Shown: piece after piece, positions 34,399 through 44,978 of the stretch | Layout: each line of letters begins with the position of its first letter | Position numbering within the stretch: position 1 is the stretch's first letter | Origin: Frankia casuarinae | Lineage (GTDB): Bacteria > Actinomycetota > Actinomycetes > Frankiales > Frankiaceae | NCBI RefSeq assembly: GCF_000013345.1 | Contig: NC_007777.1 | Location: 4,588,001-4,652,000, forward strand | Reading direction: 5' to 3' | Length of the DNA stretch: 64,000 nt | Position numbers and translations under genes: made by a program | The notes under the pieces: generated by a model | Database searches by the model: none | What the model was told of the DNA's origin: nothing | Seen by the model: only the letters and a program-made list of their open reading frames with translations

Positions 34399-34722
34399 TC
34401 AGGACTCGCCCTGAGGAGCCAGCGCGGCGACCGTCGGCGGGTCGAAGTCCAGGGCGCCGACCTTCGATGCGCCGCCAGGCGACCCGAGCTCCTCGAAGAA
34501 GTTCGCGTTGGTGTCGGTGTACCCCTTCCACTGATCGGGAACGTCGTCCTCGTAGTAGATGGCCTCCACCGGGCAGACCGGCTCACAGGCACCACAGTCG
34601 ACACACTCGTCAGGCTGGATGTAGAGCATCCGTCCGCCTTCGTAGATGCAGTCGACCGGGCACTCCTCGATGCAGGCCCTGTCCTTGACATCGACGCAGG
34701 GCTCTGCGATGACGTAGGTCAC
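34399..34722 (-). CDS. fdxA: 7Fe/8Fe-type ferredoxin (FdxA/FdxC-like)
   Basis: A 107-residue ferredoxin. Cluster ligands are CVDVKDRACIEECPVDCIY (first set) and CVDCGACEPVCPVEAIYYED (CxxCxxCxxxCP, second set). The first set has the C-x7-C spacing of the [3Fe-4S] cluster of 7Fe ferredoxins. It is a soluble one-electron carrier, probably for cytochromes P450, oxidoreductases or other anabolic enzymes. It is followed by dapC on the same strand, the order seen in M. tuberculosis (fdxC-dapC). The start is GTG with GGAGG in the leader. Confidence 0.95.
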   Translation of the reverse strand: MTYVIAEPCVDVKDRACIEECPVDCIYEGGRMLYIQPDECVDCGACEPVCPVEAIYYEDDVPDQWKGYTDTNANFFEELGSPGGASKVGALDFDPPTVAALAPQGES

Positions 34723-34806
34723 CGGTTTTCCTCCTCGGGCTCACGGGCGACTGAGTCCTTAGTATCGACCTGGACAGTTCCGTGTCGACAACAAGGGCGT
34801 GCGCTG

Positions 34807-35271
34807 GTGGTGTATGTCGTCCGCATCACTCCGGCCGATGTTGGCGCGCGAGTTATGCTCCGCCACCGCATCCCCGGACCGGTATCCCTCAGTGATGTTC
34901 TCGGAACGTTGCGGTCATGGTCATCGGGCGTGCTCACGGTTGTCACTGCCGAGGGCACACTCGTCCAGGTTACCGAGGATGCCGTCGTAGCGGCACGCGT
35001 CATCCCACCCCGCCCACCGACACGACGTACGCGGAATGTCCCGGATGCGACGGCTCTCATGGAGATTGTCCCGAATACGACTACCCTGAATACGACTACC
35101 CCGAAGGCGACTATCGCGGGGGCGACTGTCCTGGGGACGACCGTCCCGGACACACCCGATCCGGACACGCCCGATCCGAAGGTGCCCGGCCTGAAGGCTG
35201 CTGCCCCACCAGGGGCGGCTGCCCCGGAGACGGCCGCCCCTGGCGTGAACGCTCCGAGCGAGCTCTCGTGA
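34807..35271 (+). CDS. Stand-alone SH3-like domain resembling the N-terminus of Rv0428c-type GNAT proteins
   Basis: A ~154-residue protein. The first ~75 residues (GARVMLRHRIPGPVSLSDVL, LTVVTAEGTLVQV and AAR VIPPRPPTRR) resemble the SH3-like N-terminal domain found on Rv0428c-type acetyltransferases. The acetyltransferase domain that normally follows is absent. Instead there is a Thr/Pro/Asp-rich tail with PDTPDPDTPDP. Two adjacent GTG codons (34807, 34810) are possible starts. The stop overlaps the next gene's GTG by four bases, so the two are coupled. Function is unknown; the family link is from memory. Confidence 0.65.
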   Translation: MVYVVRITPADVGARVMLRHRIPGPVSLSDVLGTLRSWSSGVLTVVTAEGTLVQVTEDAVVAARVIPPRPPTRRTRNVPDATALMEIVPNTTTLNTTTPKATIAGATVLGTTVPDTPDPDTPDPKVPGLKAAAPPGAAAPETAAPGVNAPSELS

Positions 35272-36254
35272 GCACCCGCAGCCGCGGCAGGTTCGCCGAG
35301 GTCGTGCGCCGCGAGCCGATCGACCTGGCGGTCGCCTGCCATCTGCTCGCCGCCGAGGTCGACCCGGCAGCCGACGCCCCCGATGCCACCGCCACCCTGA
35401 GCGCCCTCGACGCATTCGCCGCGCAGGCCCGTCCACTGCTCGCCGCGCGGACGACCTCGAGCCGACGGCCCCGGTTCCCCCGGGCCGAGCACGGTACGCC
35501 GGTGGCACGCCAGACCGGCGCACCGGGACAGGCACAGCCGGGACAGGCACAGCCGGAATCCGGATCCGAGGCGGCAGGGCGCCTGGAGGGGTTCGGCCCG
35601 GGAGCGGGGAATTTCGATCCGAGGATCGCCGCCGAGACGCTGCACGAGTCCCTGGGGCTCGCCGCCGGCTTCGCCGGGGCCGAGGACGACTACACCGACC
35701 TGCGCTCCTCGCTGCTCCCCGATGTGCTGCGCCGGCGGCGCGGCCTGCCGATCCTGCTCTCCGTCGTCTGGCTGGAGGTGGCCGCCCGGCTCGGGGTCCC
35801 CGCCTATCCTGTCGGGCTTCCGGGGCACGTCGTGGTCGCGGTGGGTTCCCCCCAGGACCACGTGCTCGTCGATCCGTTCGCCGCCGGTCGACTACTGACG
35901 GTGCACGACGCCGCGGAGAAGGTACGCGCGGCCGGGTTCGCCTTCACCCGTGCCCACCTCGCCCCGATGAGCGCGCAGGACGTGCTCACCCGGATCCTCG
36001 GCAACATCCGGATCCTCGGGGCCCGCTCGGACGCGCCGCACATGCGGCTGTGGGCCGTCGAGCTGTCCCTGCTGCTCCCCCACCACCCGGCGAGCCTGCG
36101 CCGGGAGCGCGGCGAGCTCCGCGTCCGGTTGGGCGACTTTCTCGGCGGGGCCACCGATCTGACCGCGTTCGCCGACACGGTGGCCGCGGTCGAGCCAGCC
36201 GCCGCGGCGGCCGCCCGCCAGGCCGCCGCCGCGGCCCGCGCCCGGCTCAACTAG
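35268..36254 (+). CDS. SirB1-like transglutaminase-fold protein
   Basis: A 328-residue protein with the SirB1/transglutaminase-like signature DYTDLRSSLLPDVLRRRRGL, PILLSVVWLEVAARLGVPAY and VGLPGHVVVAV, then LVDPFAAGRLL. No catalytic Cys is seen at the expected place, so it is probably not an active transglutaminase or protease, as is usual in this group. The C-terminus is helical and TPR-like, with an Ala-rich end. An insertion with a GQAQPGQAQPE duplication lies near residue 90. The GTG start overlaps the upstream stop (GTGA). Cellular role unknown. Confidence 0.8.
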   Translation: MSTRSRGRFAEVVRREPIDLAVACHLLAAEVDPAADAPDATATLSALDAFAAQARPLLAARTTSSRRPRFPRAEHGTPVARQTGAPGQAQPGQAQPESGSEAAGRLEGFGPGAGNFDPRIAAETLHESLGLAAGFAGAEDDYTDLRSSLLPDVLRRRRGLPILLSVVWLEVAARLGVPAYPVGLPGHVVVAVGSPQDHVLVDPFAAGRLLTVHDAAEKVRAAGFAFTRAHLAPMSAQDVLTRILGNIRILGARSDAPHMRLWAVELSLLLPHHPASLRRERGELRVRLGDFLGGATDLTAFADTVAAVEPAAAAAARQAAAAARARLN

Positions 36255-36277
36255 CCCCGGAGACCGTCCGCCCGCCC

Positions 36278-36337
36278 GGGAACCGTCCGTTAGCTCTGGG
36301 AAGCGCCTGTTAGCTTCGGGAACCGTCTGTTTCCCTC
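36278..36337. repeat. 20-bp tandem repeat, three copies, spanning the flavin reductase stop codon
   Basis: GGGAACCGTCCGTTAGCTCT and two diverged copies (36298-36317, 36318-36337). The stop of the minus-strand gene (36310-36312) is in the middle copy. Confidence 0.85.
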
Positions 36338-36954
36338 CGCGCCTCTGTTCCTCCCGTATCCGCACCGACCGGGTCGAGGTAGCGCCCGTCGTAGAAGACG
36401 AGCGGTCCGACATCGTCCCGCGGCTGGGCGAACGAGACGACCTCACCGAGGACGAGGGTGTGATCCCCCCCGGGATGGGTCGTGACCGTCCGGCACTCGA
36501 AGACCGACAGCGCGCCGTCGAACAGGACCACTCCGGTCTCCGGCCCGATCGAGTGCTCCCATCCCGCGAACATGTCGCCGGGCTGGTCATACGCGCGTTT
36601 CGCAAAGCAGCGCGACGTCTCGGCCATGTCCTCGGCGAGCACCGAGACTCCCCACACCCCCGAGGCCATGAGCGGACCGTGGAAGCGGGCGTCCCGGCGG
36701 ATGCTGGCGAGCACCAGCAGCGGGTCGAGGGAGACCGAGACGAACGAGTTCGCCGTCATGCCGAGATGGCGACCGTCGGCGACGGTCGTGAGAACCGTCA
36801 CTCCGGTAGCGAACCTGCCGACCGCCCTGCGGAAGTCCGCCGTCCGCAGGATCGACCGGTCGGCCTGGGAGACCTGGAAGACCGGAGAGACCGGAGAGAC
36901 CGGGGAGGCGGGCGCGCCGGCCCGGTTCTCTCCACGGTGCGCAGGGCTACCCAC
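36310..36954 (-). CDS. Flavin reductase-like domain protein (FMN-binding split barrel)
   Basis: A 214-residue protein. After a ~35-residue low-complexity N-terminus (SPVSPVFQVSQ), the fold begins at DFRRAVGRFATGVTVLTTVA, then LGMTANSFVSVSLDPLLVLA, SGVWGVSVLAEDM and a terminal GDHTLVLGEVVSF with the conserved His. Family members reduce FMN or FAD with NAD(P)H and feed two-component monooxygenases. No monooxygenase is adjacent, so the partner is unknown. The start is GTG; a later start just before the domain is possible. Confidence 0.87.
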   Translation of the reverse strand: MGSPAHRGENRAGAPASPVSPVSPVFQVSQADRSILRTADFRRAVGRFATGVTVLTTVADGRHLGMTANSFVSVSLDPLLVLASIRRDARFHGPLMASGVWGVSVLAEDMAETSRCFAKRAYDQPGDMFAGWEHSIGPETGVVLFDGALSVFECRTVTTHPGGDHTLVLGEVVSFAQPRDDVGPLVFYDGRYLDPVGADTGGTEARRETDGSRS

Positions 36955-37106
36955 CCGGCCACGCTACCCGCTCCGCTCACCACGTGGGCGACAGTCCCCA
37001 AGGGCCGGTGACATCTCCCACATCACAAGAGCCGGTGACATCTCCCAGGGCGAGACAGGCGACCCGGTGACCGGGTGACCGGGTGACCGGGTGACCGGAC
37101 CGGTGC

Positions 37107-37613
37107 TCAGCAACCGGGAGGAAGCGCCGTGAGCCCCCGCCGTGCCCCGGCGAGGACGGCGACCGCGATCGGGCTCAGTGCCCCGAGCAACAGGAACGCG
37201 TAGCCAGATCCGCTCGCCCGCAACAGCAGGTCCCCCTCGGGGCGGGAGCTGGCGAACAGCAGCACGACGACGGCCCAGCCGATGAGCACGGTCGTGGGTC
37301 CCAGCCGGGTGCCCGTCAGCCACCGCACCAGCAGCGCGGCACCCCCGTTGCCCACCAGCGCGACCAGTACGCCGAGCGACAGCAGCATCCCCCCCGGCCG
37401 CGGACCGGCGGGAACGAGGAAGACGCCGTAGAGACCCAGCCCGACCCCCAGAAACACCCCCAGTGTGTAGGAGGCGGTCAGAAAGGCCCTGCCGGGTTGC
37501 GGGTCCGGGGACGGTTGCAACGACGGCCGTGCCGGCTGTCGTTGCAACCGGGTTGAGGGCGGCGTCCGGCGGGGACCGGCGCTGGGACGGGGCATTCTCC
37601 GACAGTAGGACAT
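37107..37613 (-). CDS. DUF6113-like small membrane protein
   Basis: A 168-residue protein with a basic Pro/Arg-rich N-terminus (~45 residues) and four hydrophobic helices (about 47-67, 74-95, 103-123 and 135-158). The layout and its place near mshB fit the actinobacterial DUF6113 family of unknown function. Two ATGs (37613, 37595) are possible; the second has GGAG too close to be ideal. Just past its stop, GGTGACCGG repeats four times (37062-37099). Confidence 0.7.
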   Translation of the reverse strand: MSYCRRMPRPSAGPRRTPPSTRLQRQPARPSLQPSPDPQPGRAFLTASYTLGVFLGVGLGLYGVFLVPAGPRPGGMLLSLGVLVALVGNGGAALLVRWLTGTRLGPTTVLIGWAVVVLLFASSRPEGDLLLRASGSGYAFLLLGALSPIAVAVLAGARRGLTALPPGC

Positions 37614-37703
37614 CGTCCGCCAGGCCCGCCCGGTCAGGCCGACCAGCCCCGAGGCCCCAGCCCCGAGACCCCCGTAGCGGACCCCGGTGGCAGATCTCGG
37701 TCC

Positions 37704-38708
37704 TCAGGCGATCACCAACTCGGCAGGTACGACGATCACGTCCACCAACGCGCCCCGCCGCCACACCGTGAGTTCCACTGGCCGGCCGATCGTGCCCTCG
37801 GTCAGCAGCCGCTGGAGATCACCCGGAGCGACGACGGGCGTCCCGGCCACCGACAGGACGAGATCCCCGGTGAACAGCCCGGCGATCCCGGCCGGACTGC
37901 CGACGACCACCTCGGCCAGCCAGACACCGTGGCGCTGCCCGATCCGCTCGGCCACGGCGGGTGGCAACGGAACACCCGCCCCCGCGACCCCCAGGTACGC
38001 CCGGCGGACCCGGCCGTCGCGCATCAACGCGGCGAGGATCTTCCTCGTCGTGTCGTTCACCGGGACAGCCAGCCCCAGGCCGACACCGGCGACGGCGGTG
38101 TTCACTCCCACCACCCGGGCGTCGGCCGTGACCAGCGCCCCGCCGGAGTTACCCGGGTTGAGAGCCGCGTCGGTCTGGATCACCTCGTCGACCACCCGCA
38201 CGGCCGAGCCCGAACGGGTCGGCAACGACCGGCCGAGGGCGCTGACGACCCCGGCGGTCACGCTGCCGGTGAGCCCCAGCGGGTTGCCGACGGCCACGAC
38301 GAGCTGGCCGACCCGCAGACCCGCGGCGTCCCCGAGGACGGCAGCCGGCGGGGTCGTGCCCCGGGCCCGCAGCACGGCCAGGTCCGAGAGCGGATCGGCA
38401 CCCACCAAGTCGACCTCGCGCTCGGTGCCGTCCGCGAACTGCGCCAGCCCGACCGATGCTCCGGAGATGGCCCGATGCCCCTCGACGACGTGCGCGGAGG
38501 TCAGCAGGAACCCGTCGTCGGTGAACACCACCCCGGAGCCGGCTCCCGCGCCGCGCCGGGTACGCACCCGTAGGCTGGCCACTGACGGGGTCAGCGCCGC
38601 GGCCACCCGGGTCACGACCGCGGAGTAGGCGTCCAGCGGCTCGACCGGCAAGGAACCACCGGGCCGCGTCGGGTCGGGTCCGTCTCCCCTGGCACGTCTG
38701 GTCCGCAT
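37704..38708 (-). CDS. S1C-family serine protease with PDZ domain, no obvious membrane anchor
   Basis: A 334-residue HtrA-like protein. The triad is visible: His in LLTSAHVVEG, Asp in DPLSDLAVL and Ser in GNSGGALV. A C-terminal PDZ domain begins at RRAYLGVAGAGVPL. Unlike the htrA gene earlier in the window it has no membrane helix or signal peptide, only a short basic N-terminus, so it is either cytosolic or wrongly started. Its substrate is unknown. It precedes the DUF6113 gene. Confidence 0.88.
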   Translation of the reverse strand: MRTRRARGDGPDPTRPGGSLPVEPLDAYSAVVTRVAAALTPSVASLRVRTRRGAGAGSGVVFTDDGFLLTSAHVVEGHRAISGASVGLAQFADGTEREVDLVGADPLSDLAVLRARGTTPPAAVLGDAAGLRVGQLVVAVGNPLGLTGSVTAGVVSALGRSLPTRSGSAVRVVDEVIQTDAALNPGNSGGALVTADARVVGVNTAVAGVGLGLAVPVNDTTRKILAALMRDGRVRRAYLGVAGAGVPLPPAVAERIGQRHGVWLAEVVVGSPAGIAGLFTGDLVLSVAGTPVVAPGDLQRLLTEGTIGRPVELTVWRRGALVDVIVVPAELVIA

Positions 38709-38804
38709 CCGACCTCCTCGGCCGACGCCACACTTACATTGATTACAGCGTTACGAACACGGGGCCGTCCAGAACATTCCCACCGAGGTGCCTGTGCCAC
38801 CGCG

Positions 38805-38905
38805 GCGAGCGGGCGAGCGGGCGGGCAGGCGAGCGGGCAGCAGACGATCGGCCAGCGGGCAGGCAGGCGGGCAGGCAGGCAGGCAGGCAGGCAGCAGACG
38901 ATCGG
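38805..38905. repeat. Low-complexity GGCA-rich tandem repeat between mshB and the S1C protease
   Basis: The segment is built from GAGCGGGC and tetranucleotide AGGC units (about nine AGGC copies between 38850 and 38894) and a duplicated GGCAGCAGACGATCGG (38836-38851, 38890-38905). It is non-coding. Confidence 0.85.
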
Positions 38906-38940
38906 GCCGGGGCGTCAGCGGGCCGGGGCACCGGAGCCGA

Positions 38941-39885
38941 TCAGGGCTCGCACACGAGACCGGCGAACAGGTCCCGCTCCCGCCCGTCCGGACCGTCCCC
39001 CGGCCCCCGGGCGCCCTCGGCCAGCACGAAGTGCTCGACACTCCAGGCTCGCTGGCCGATGCCGTCGGCGAGCGCGAAAAAGAACCCGTCAACGCTCATC
39101 TGCGTCCGGTGCGACCGCATGGCGGCGATCTTCGCCTCGAAGAAGTGGGGAGCGGAGAGCTCGGTCGTGATGTCCGCATCGTCGACAAGCGTCACCCCCA
39201 ACTCGTCCACGGACGTCAGACCCGCGAACGGGTTGCTCTCAGCGGCGGAATCGCGGAAGTACTCGAAGCCCGCGACGGCGCTCGATCGCGCCAGCGCCGT
39301 CTCGTAGCGCTTGGCGACCTGCCAGACCGAACCGGCCTGCGGGGCGAAGGACGGGTCGGCGGCGTCGGTGAAGGCCCGCCGGGTGAGTTCGTGGGCCCGA
39401 ATGTGATCGGGGTGCCCGTAACCACCACGGGCGTCGTAGCTGACGAGCACCTGCGGCCGGACCTCGCGCACGATCCGCACCAGCTCCGCCGCGGCCTCGT
39501 CCAGGTCCGCCCGCCACAGGCAGCGGGGATGGTCGTTGGCGGGGGTGCCGATCATCCCACTGTCCCGCCAACGCCCGGGACCGCCAAGAAAGCGCTGGTC
39601 GGTGATGCCGAGCGCGGCGCAGGCACCGGCCAGCTCGCCGATCCGGTAGCCACCGAGCTGGTCGCCCCGATCCGCCCGCAGATGGATCAGCTCGGGCACC
39701 AGTACCTCCCCCTCCTCCCCCAACGTGCACGTCACGAGGGTGACGTGGGTGTCGGGGGAGGCGGCGTACGAGGCAAGCGCGATCCCCGTCGAGATCACCT
39801 CGTCATCGGGGTGGGCGTGCACGAACATCGCCCGCCGGGTGGGAAGTGGCGCAGTAGAGGGTGATGATGGGGTAGCTGTCGTCAC
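38941..39885 (-). CDS. mshB: N-acetyl-glucosaminyl-inositol deacetylase, mycothiol biosynthesis
   Basis: A 314-residue PIG-L/LmbE-family zinc deacetylase. [15 protein letters not shown] supplies the zinc His and Asp plus the catalytic Asp; [18 protein letters not shown] supplies the third ligand. MshB removes acetyl from GlcNAc-Ins before cysteine ligation by MshC. The related Mca amidase is the main alternative, but length and the position beside typA favour MshB, as in M. tuberculosis. The GTG at 39885 has AGGG eight bases upstream. Presence of the mycothiol pathway supports an actinobacterial host. Confidence 0.9.
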   Translation of the reverse strand: MTTATPSSPSTAPLPTRRAMFVHAHPDDEVISTGIALASYAASPDTHVTLVTCTLGEEGEVLVPELIHLRADRGDQLGGYRIGELAGACAALGITDQRFLGGPGRWRDSGMIGTPANDHPRCLWRADLDEAAAELVRIVREVRPQVLVSYDARGGYGHPDHIRAHELTRRAFTDAADPSFAPQAGSVWQVAKRYETALARSSAVAGFEYFRDSAAESNPFAGLTSVDELGVTLVDDADITTELSAPHFFEAKIAAMRSHRTQMSVDGFFFALADGIGQRAWSVEHFVLAEGARGPGDGPDGRERDLFAGLVCEP

Positions 39886-39928
39886 ATTGACGACCCTATG
39901 GGTAGCTTTGCCGCAATGTAGGGACCGC

Positions 39929-41791
<1,863 letters not shown>

Positions 41792-41956
41792 GGGGTTCGC
41801 GACCCCGCAACAACGACGACGTCACCGCATGAAACGACGGTAACGCATGAACCGGTGACGCGAACGTTCTGGCGAGTGTCCGCCATGGTGTCGGCGCCGC
41901 GGCACGACGATCTGCCCGTCACGCGTACACCGGCAACGGTCGCACCGCCACTCATG

Positions 41957-42000
41957 GTACGGGTGCACCCATGGCACGGATGCACCCATGGCACGGATGC
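41957..42000. repeat. 17-bp tandem repeat, 2.6 copies, between typA and mutT
   Basis: GYACGGRTGCACCCATG at 41957-41973 and 41974-41990, then a partial unit. The gap 41792-42080 otherwise shows nothing gene-like. Confidence 0.8.
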
Positions 42001-42080
42001 CTCGGCCACAACGAGCTTCACCGGTCCGGGGCTTCACCGGTCCGCGACCTCCCGTCGCCGACCTTCAGAAGAGTCGACGT

Positions 42081-42584
42081 TCAGAAGAGCGATCCGGGAG
42101 TCGACAGCACGCGGCGCAGCTCCGCCACCAGGGGACCGTCGGCCGGCATCCACCGGACATCGTCCAGTTCGGCCACGCCGAGCCAGCGCAGCTCGTCATG
42201 TTCGACGAGCCGGGGCTGCTGGCGCGTCACCCGGCCGAGCCACACCCGCAGCACCCATCCGGGGCTGGACAGCCCGACCTCACCGAGCGGCGGACCGACC
42301 TCGATCTCGACGTCGAGCTCCTCCCGGCACTCCCGGACGAGCGCGTCGAGCTCGTGCTCGCCGGGCTCGACCTTGCCGCCCGGAAACTCCCACATCCCGG
42401 CGTAGGGATGCGGTTCCCGGCGCCGGGCGGCCAGCACCCGGCGATCATCGTCGAGCAGCGCGACGGCGACGACCAGACGTCCCTTCACCACCGGGGAGTC
42501 GGTGCCGTCCCGGTCCTCGGGTGTTCCACGCCGTCGTCCATGGGTAGAAGGGAGGGCATCCAAGCCCTCCACATCCGCGTTCAT
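42081..42584 (-). CDS. MutT-type Nudix hydrolase (probable 8-oxo-dGTP diphosphatase)
   Basis: A 167-residue protein with an intact Nudix box: GGKVEPGE, seven residues, then RECREEL (GX5EX7REUXEEXGU, last Gly replaced by Asp). Domain start is VVAVALLDDDRRVLAARRRE. This subgroup cleanses oxidised nucleotides such as 8-oxo-dGTP. The ATG at 42584 is chosen over the longer frame because the upstream part is not conserved-looking and overlaps the divergent pterin dehydratase gene. A ~30-residue low-complexity N-terminus precedes the domain. Confidence 0.87.
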   Translation of the reverse strand: MNADVEGLDALPSTHGRRRGTPEDRDGTDSPVVKGRLVVAVALLDDDRRVLAARRREPHPYAGMWEFPGGKVEPGEHELDALVRECREELDVEIEVGPPLGEVGLSSPGWVLRVWLGRVTRQQPRLVEHDELRWLGVAELDDVRWMPADGPLVAELRRVLSTPGSLF

Positions 42585-42757
42585 GGTGCCGGACTCTCCC
42601 AGAGTCCGGCCAGCCGTGGATCCGTTCCCGGCGGATCGTGTCTGATGACCCTTTCGGGTGGCTCCACCAAGACGGCTCGCCGAGCGGCGGGACGCGGACC
42701 GCAAGCCAGAGAATCCAAGCCAGAGAATCAGAGAATCACCAGCCGGAGGGAATCGGT

Positions 42758-43057
42758 ATGCCGAGCAGACTGGACACCACCGAAGTCGCCGGGGCGCTGG
42801 CGGCACTACCCGGCTGGATCGGCGACGCCGACCGGATCCAGTTGGAGATCATGCTGGACGGGGACGAGGCCGACGCGATCGTGGCCGAGGTCATGCAGGC
42901 AGCGGACGTGATGAACCATCATCCGGTCGTCGAGCGGGGCCCGGGAACAACGACCTTCACGGTCTGGACCCACTCGGTCGGCGGCGTCACCGAACTGGAC
43001 GTGGCCCTGGCCCGCAGGATCTCACAGATCCTGCGCTCTGCCGGCGTCTCGTACTGA
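42758..43057 (+). CDS. 4a-hydroxytetrahydrobiopterin dehydratase (pterin-4a-carbinolamine dehydratase)
   Basis: A 99-residue protein of the PCD/DCoH family. The active-site motif MNHHPVV (two adjacent His) and the distal WTHSVGGVTELD with its His and Asp are present. It dehydrates 4a-hydroxytetrahydropterins formed by aromatic amino acid hydroxylases; in many actinobacteria no hydroxylase partner is known. GGAGGG at seven bases from the ATG at 42758 makes the start secure. It diverges from mutT. Confidence 0.92.
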   Translation: MPSRLDTTEVAGALAALPGWIGDADRIQLEIMLDGDEADAIVAEVMQAADVMNHHPVVERGPGTTTFTVWTHSVGGVTELDVALARRISQILRSAGVSY

Positions 43058-43147
43058 GCGCTCGTACCGAACAGATGTCTCGTACCGAACAGATGTCTCG
43101 TACCGAACAGACGTCTCGTACCGAACAGACGTCTCGTACCGAACAGA
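43049..43147. repeat. 18-bp tandem repeat, about five copies, beginning in the pterin dehydratase 3' end
   Basis: GTCTCGTACCGAACAGAT units run from about 43075 to 43147. A diverged copy (GTCTCGTACTGAGCG) begins at 43049 and contains the gene's own stop codon. The array lies between two convergent genes. Confidence 0.88.
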
Positions 43148-43155
43148 TGTGGAGA

Positions 43156-43530
43156 TCACCAGAGACTGGGCAGCACCCGGAAGACACCATCCGGATCAGG
43201 CGGGAACGGTACGACGATCGTCACCGCTGCGGTGTCGATCGTCCCGTAGAGATGCGGGAAGAGCTCCCCTGGCGCGGGCGTGCCCCCAGCGGGCGCCTGG
43301 CCGGCGGGCGTCACGGGCGCCGGCGGCTCCCAGCGCAGCTCCGCGCTCAGCCGCTCCGGGTTGACGACGACCAGCAGCAGGTCCGCACGCCCGGCGTAGT
43401 ACCGGTTCGCGGTTGCCACGGCCTGCTCCGGGGCGGAGAAATGGATGAACCCCTCGGATGCCAGGCTCGCCGGGCGGTACCCGTCAGCCCCGGCCGCCCA
43501 CTCGGACCGGCCCACCAGATGGCAGATCAC
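43156..43530 (-). CDS. DUF952 family protein
   Basis: A 124-residue protein with the DUF952 features: ICHLVGRSEWAAG, then GFIHFSAPEQAVATANRYYAG and LLLVVVNPERLSAELRWE, ending FPHLYGTIDTAAV. DUF952 is a small, widely distributed cytosolic fold of unknown biochemical role, distantly like glutathione S-transferase-associated proteins. The GTG at 43530 has GGAGAGGAGG upstream. A Pro/Gly/Ala insertion (TPAGQAPAGGTPAPG) is not typical of the family. Confidence 0.87.
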   Translation of the reverse strand: MICHLVGRSEWAAGADGYRPASLASEGFIHFSAPEQAVATANRYYAGRADLLLVVVNPERLSAELRWEPPAPVTPAGQAPAGGTPAPGELFPHLYGTIDTAAVTIVVPFPPDPDGVFRVLPSLW

Positions 43531-43670
43531 GCCATCCTCCTCTCCTCGCCACTCATCGGTCGTTGACTGCCGAGCCACGGTCGCGGTGCCCGTGTCGGCC
43601 CGGGAACGCTCCCGGCGGGCCGGACGAAACCCACCTCCGCCCGAAGACCAGTCTGAAGGGCGTGCCCGCG

Positions 43671-44828
43671 ATGCTTCAGCCCCGTCACCCGCAGGCCGCC
43701 GGGGAAAGCCGCCTACGCGGAGTCGACGCGGCGCGGGGCCTCGCCCTGATCGGCATGGTCGCGACGCACATCTATCCCGCGGTCGGGGATGACGGGGCGG
43801 TGACCCCCGCGCATCTGCTCGCCGCCGGCCGGGCCTCGGCGGCCTTCGCGGTACTCGCCGGGGTGGCGCTGGCGCTGTCGACCGGCCGGCTGCCGGCGCC
43901 ACAGGCGCGCGCGTCGACCGTGGCACGAGCGGTCTGCATCGGGACGATCGGCCTCGCCCTCGGCTACACCCACTCCGGCATCGCGGTGATCCTCTGTTAC
44001 TACGCGCTGATGTTCATCCTGGCCGTGCCGCTGCTGCGGGCTCCGGTCGCAGCGCTGGTCGTCGTCACGGTGCTGGCGTTCGCGGTCGTCCCGGCCGCGG
44101 GCCTCCTCAGCCGGGACCATCTGCCGCCCCCGACCCTTGCCGACCCGACCTTCGGCCGGGCGTTCACCCACCCGGTGAACCTGACTCTGGAGATGGGCTT
44201 CACCGGCTTCTATCCGGCGCTTGCCTGGCTCGGGTATCTCTGCGTGGGACTCGCGGTCGGCCGGCTGGATCTACGGTCCACGCGGGTCGCCGCCGCCCTG
44301 CTCGCGGGGGGTGGCACGATCGCCGCGGCGGCGTCGCTGGTCTCCTGGGCCCTGCTCCGGCACGCCGCGGGCATGGCCGCACTCGAATCCGTCGATCCCG
44401 TCGAGGTCGCGGGAGTCGGGCCGCTGCCGGTGCGGTCCATCCTCGACGCCGGGCTGTACGGCAGCACCCCGACGAACACCTGGTGGTGGCTGGCCGTCGA
44501 CACCCCGCACTCGTCCACGCCCGTCGATCTGCTGCACACCGGCGCGGCCGCGGTCGCCCTGCTCGGGTTCGTCCTGCTCCTGAGCCGGCTGCTGCCGCCC
44601 CTGATGCTGATCCCGCTCGTCGCCGTCGGATCGATGACGCTGACCCTCTACTGCACCCACGTGATCGTGATGTCCGCCTCCTTCCTCCCCGCGGATCCGA
44701 CGCCGTCCTTTCTGCTCCAGGCGGCCGTAGCCCTGACCGTCGCCACCGCCTGGCGGGCGAGCGGGGCGCGAGGACCGGCCGAGGCGATCGTCGCCGCGGC
44801 CACCCGGGGCACCCGGCAGCTCGTTTAG
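43671..44828 (+). CDS. Polytopic membrane acyltransferase-like protein (DUF418/DUF1624 group)
   Basis: A ~385-residue protein with about ten hydrophobic helices. The opening LRGVDAARGLALIGMVATHI is the hallmark of the DUF418/DUF1624 and heparan-alpha-glucosaminide acetyltransferase-like group, where a His in the first helices takes part in acyl transfer. The last segment (LTLYCTHVIV) also matches. Substrate unknown; modification of a cell-envelope glycan or lipid is a reasonable guess. The ATG at 43671 is preceded by GAAGGG about ten bases away. It diverges from the DUF952 gene. Confidence 0.82.
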   Translation: MLQPRHPQAAGESRLRGVDAARGLALIGMVATHIYPAVGDDGAVTPAHLLAAGRASAAFAVLAGVALALSTGRLPAPQARASTVARAVCIGTIGLALGYTHSGIAVILCYYALMFILAVPLLRAPVAALVVVTVLAFAVVPAAGLLSRDHLPPPTLADPTFGRAFTHPVNLTLEMGFTGFYPALAWLGYLCVGLAVGRLDLRSTRVAAALLAGGGTIAAAASLVSWALLRHAAGMAALESVDPVEVAGVGPLPVRSILDAGLYGSTPTNTWWWLAVDTPHSSTPVDLLHTGAAAVALLGFVLLLSRLLPPLMLIPLVAVGSMTLTLYCTHVIVMSASFLPADPTPSFLLQAAVALTVATAWRASGARGPAEAIVAAATRGTRQLV

Positions 44829-44978
44829 CGCGGTGACCACGGCCGCCGGAGATCTTCAGGCCGCGGCCACAGCCTCGCTGTAGAGGCGGACGTTGATCCC
44901 AAAGCTACTTCCGGACTCGTATTCCTTCGCGGTCCGGCCATAGCGGTCGGGAGGCTGCGCCGGGCGAGAATCAATCTC

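Noticed and set aside
37704-38708. Considered as a duplicate of the SigE-linked htrA
   Set aside because: No membrane helix, different N-terminus and distant location; kept as a separate S1C protease.
38805-38905. GGCA-rich array considered as an origin or iteron region
   Set aside because: Simple low-complexity repeat without replication genes or DnaA-box-like sequences nearby.
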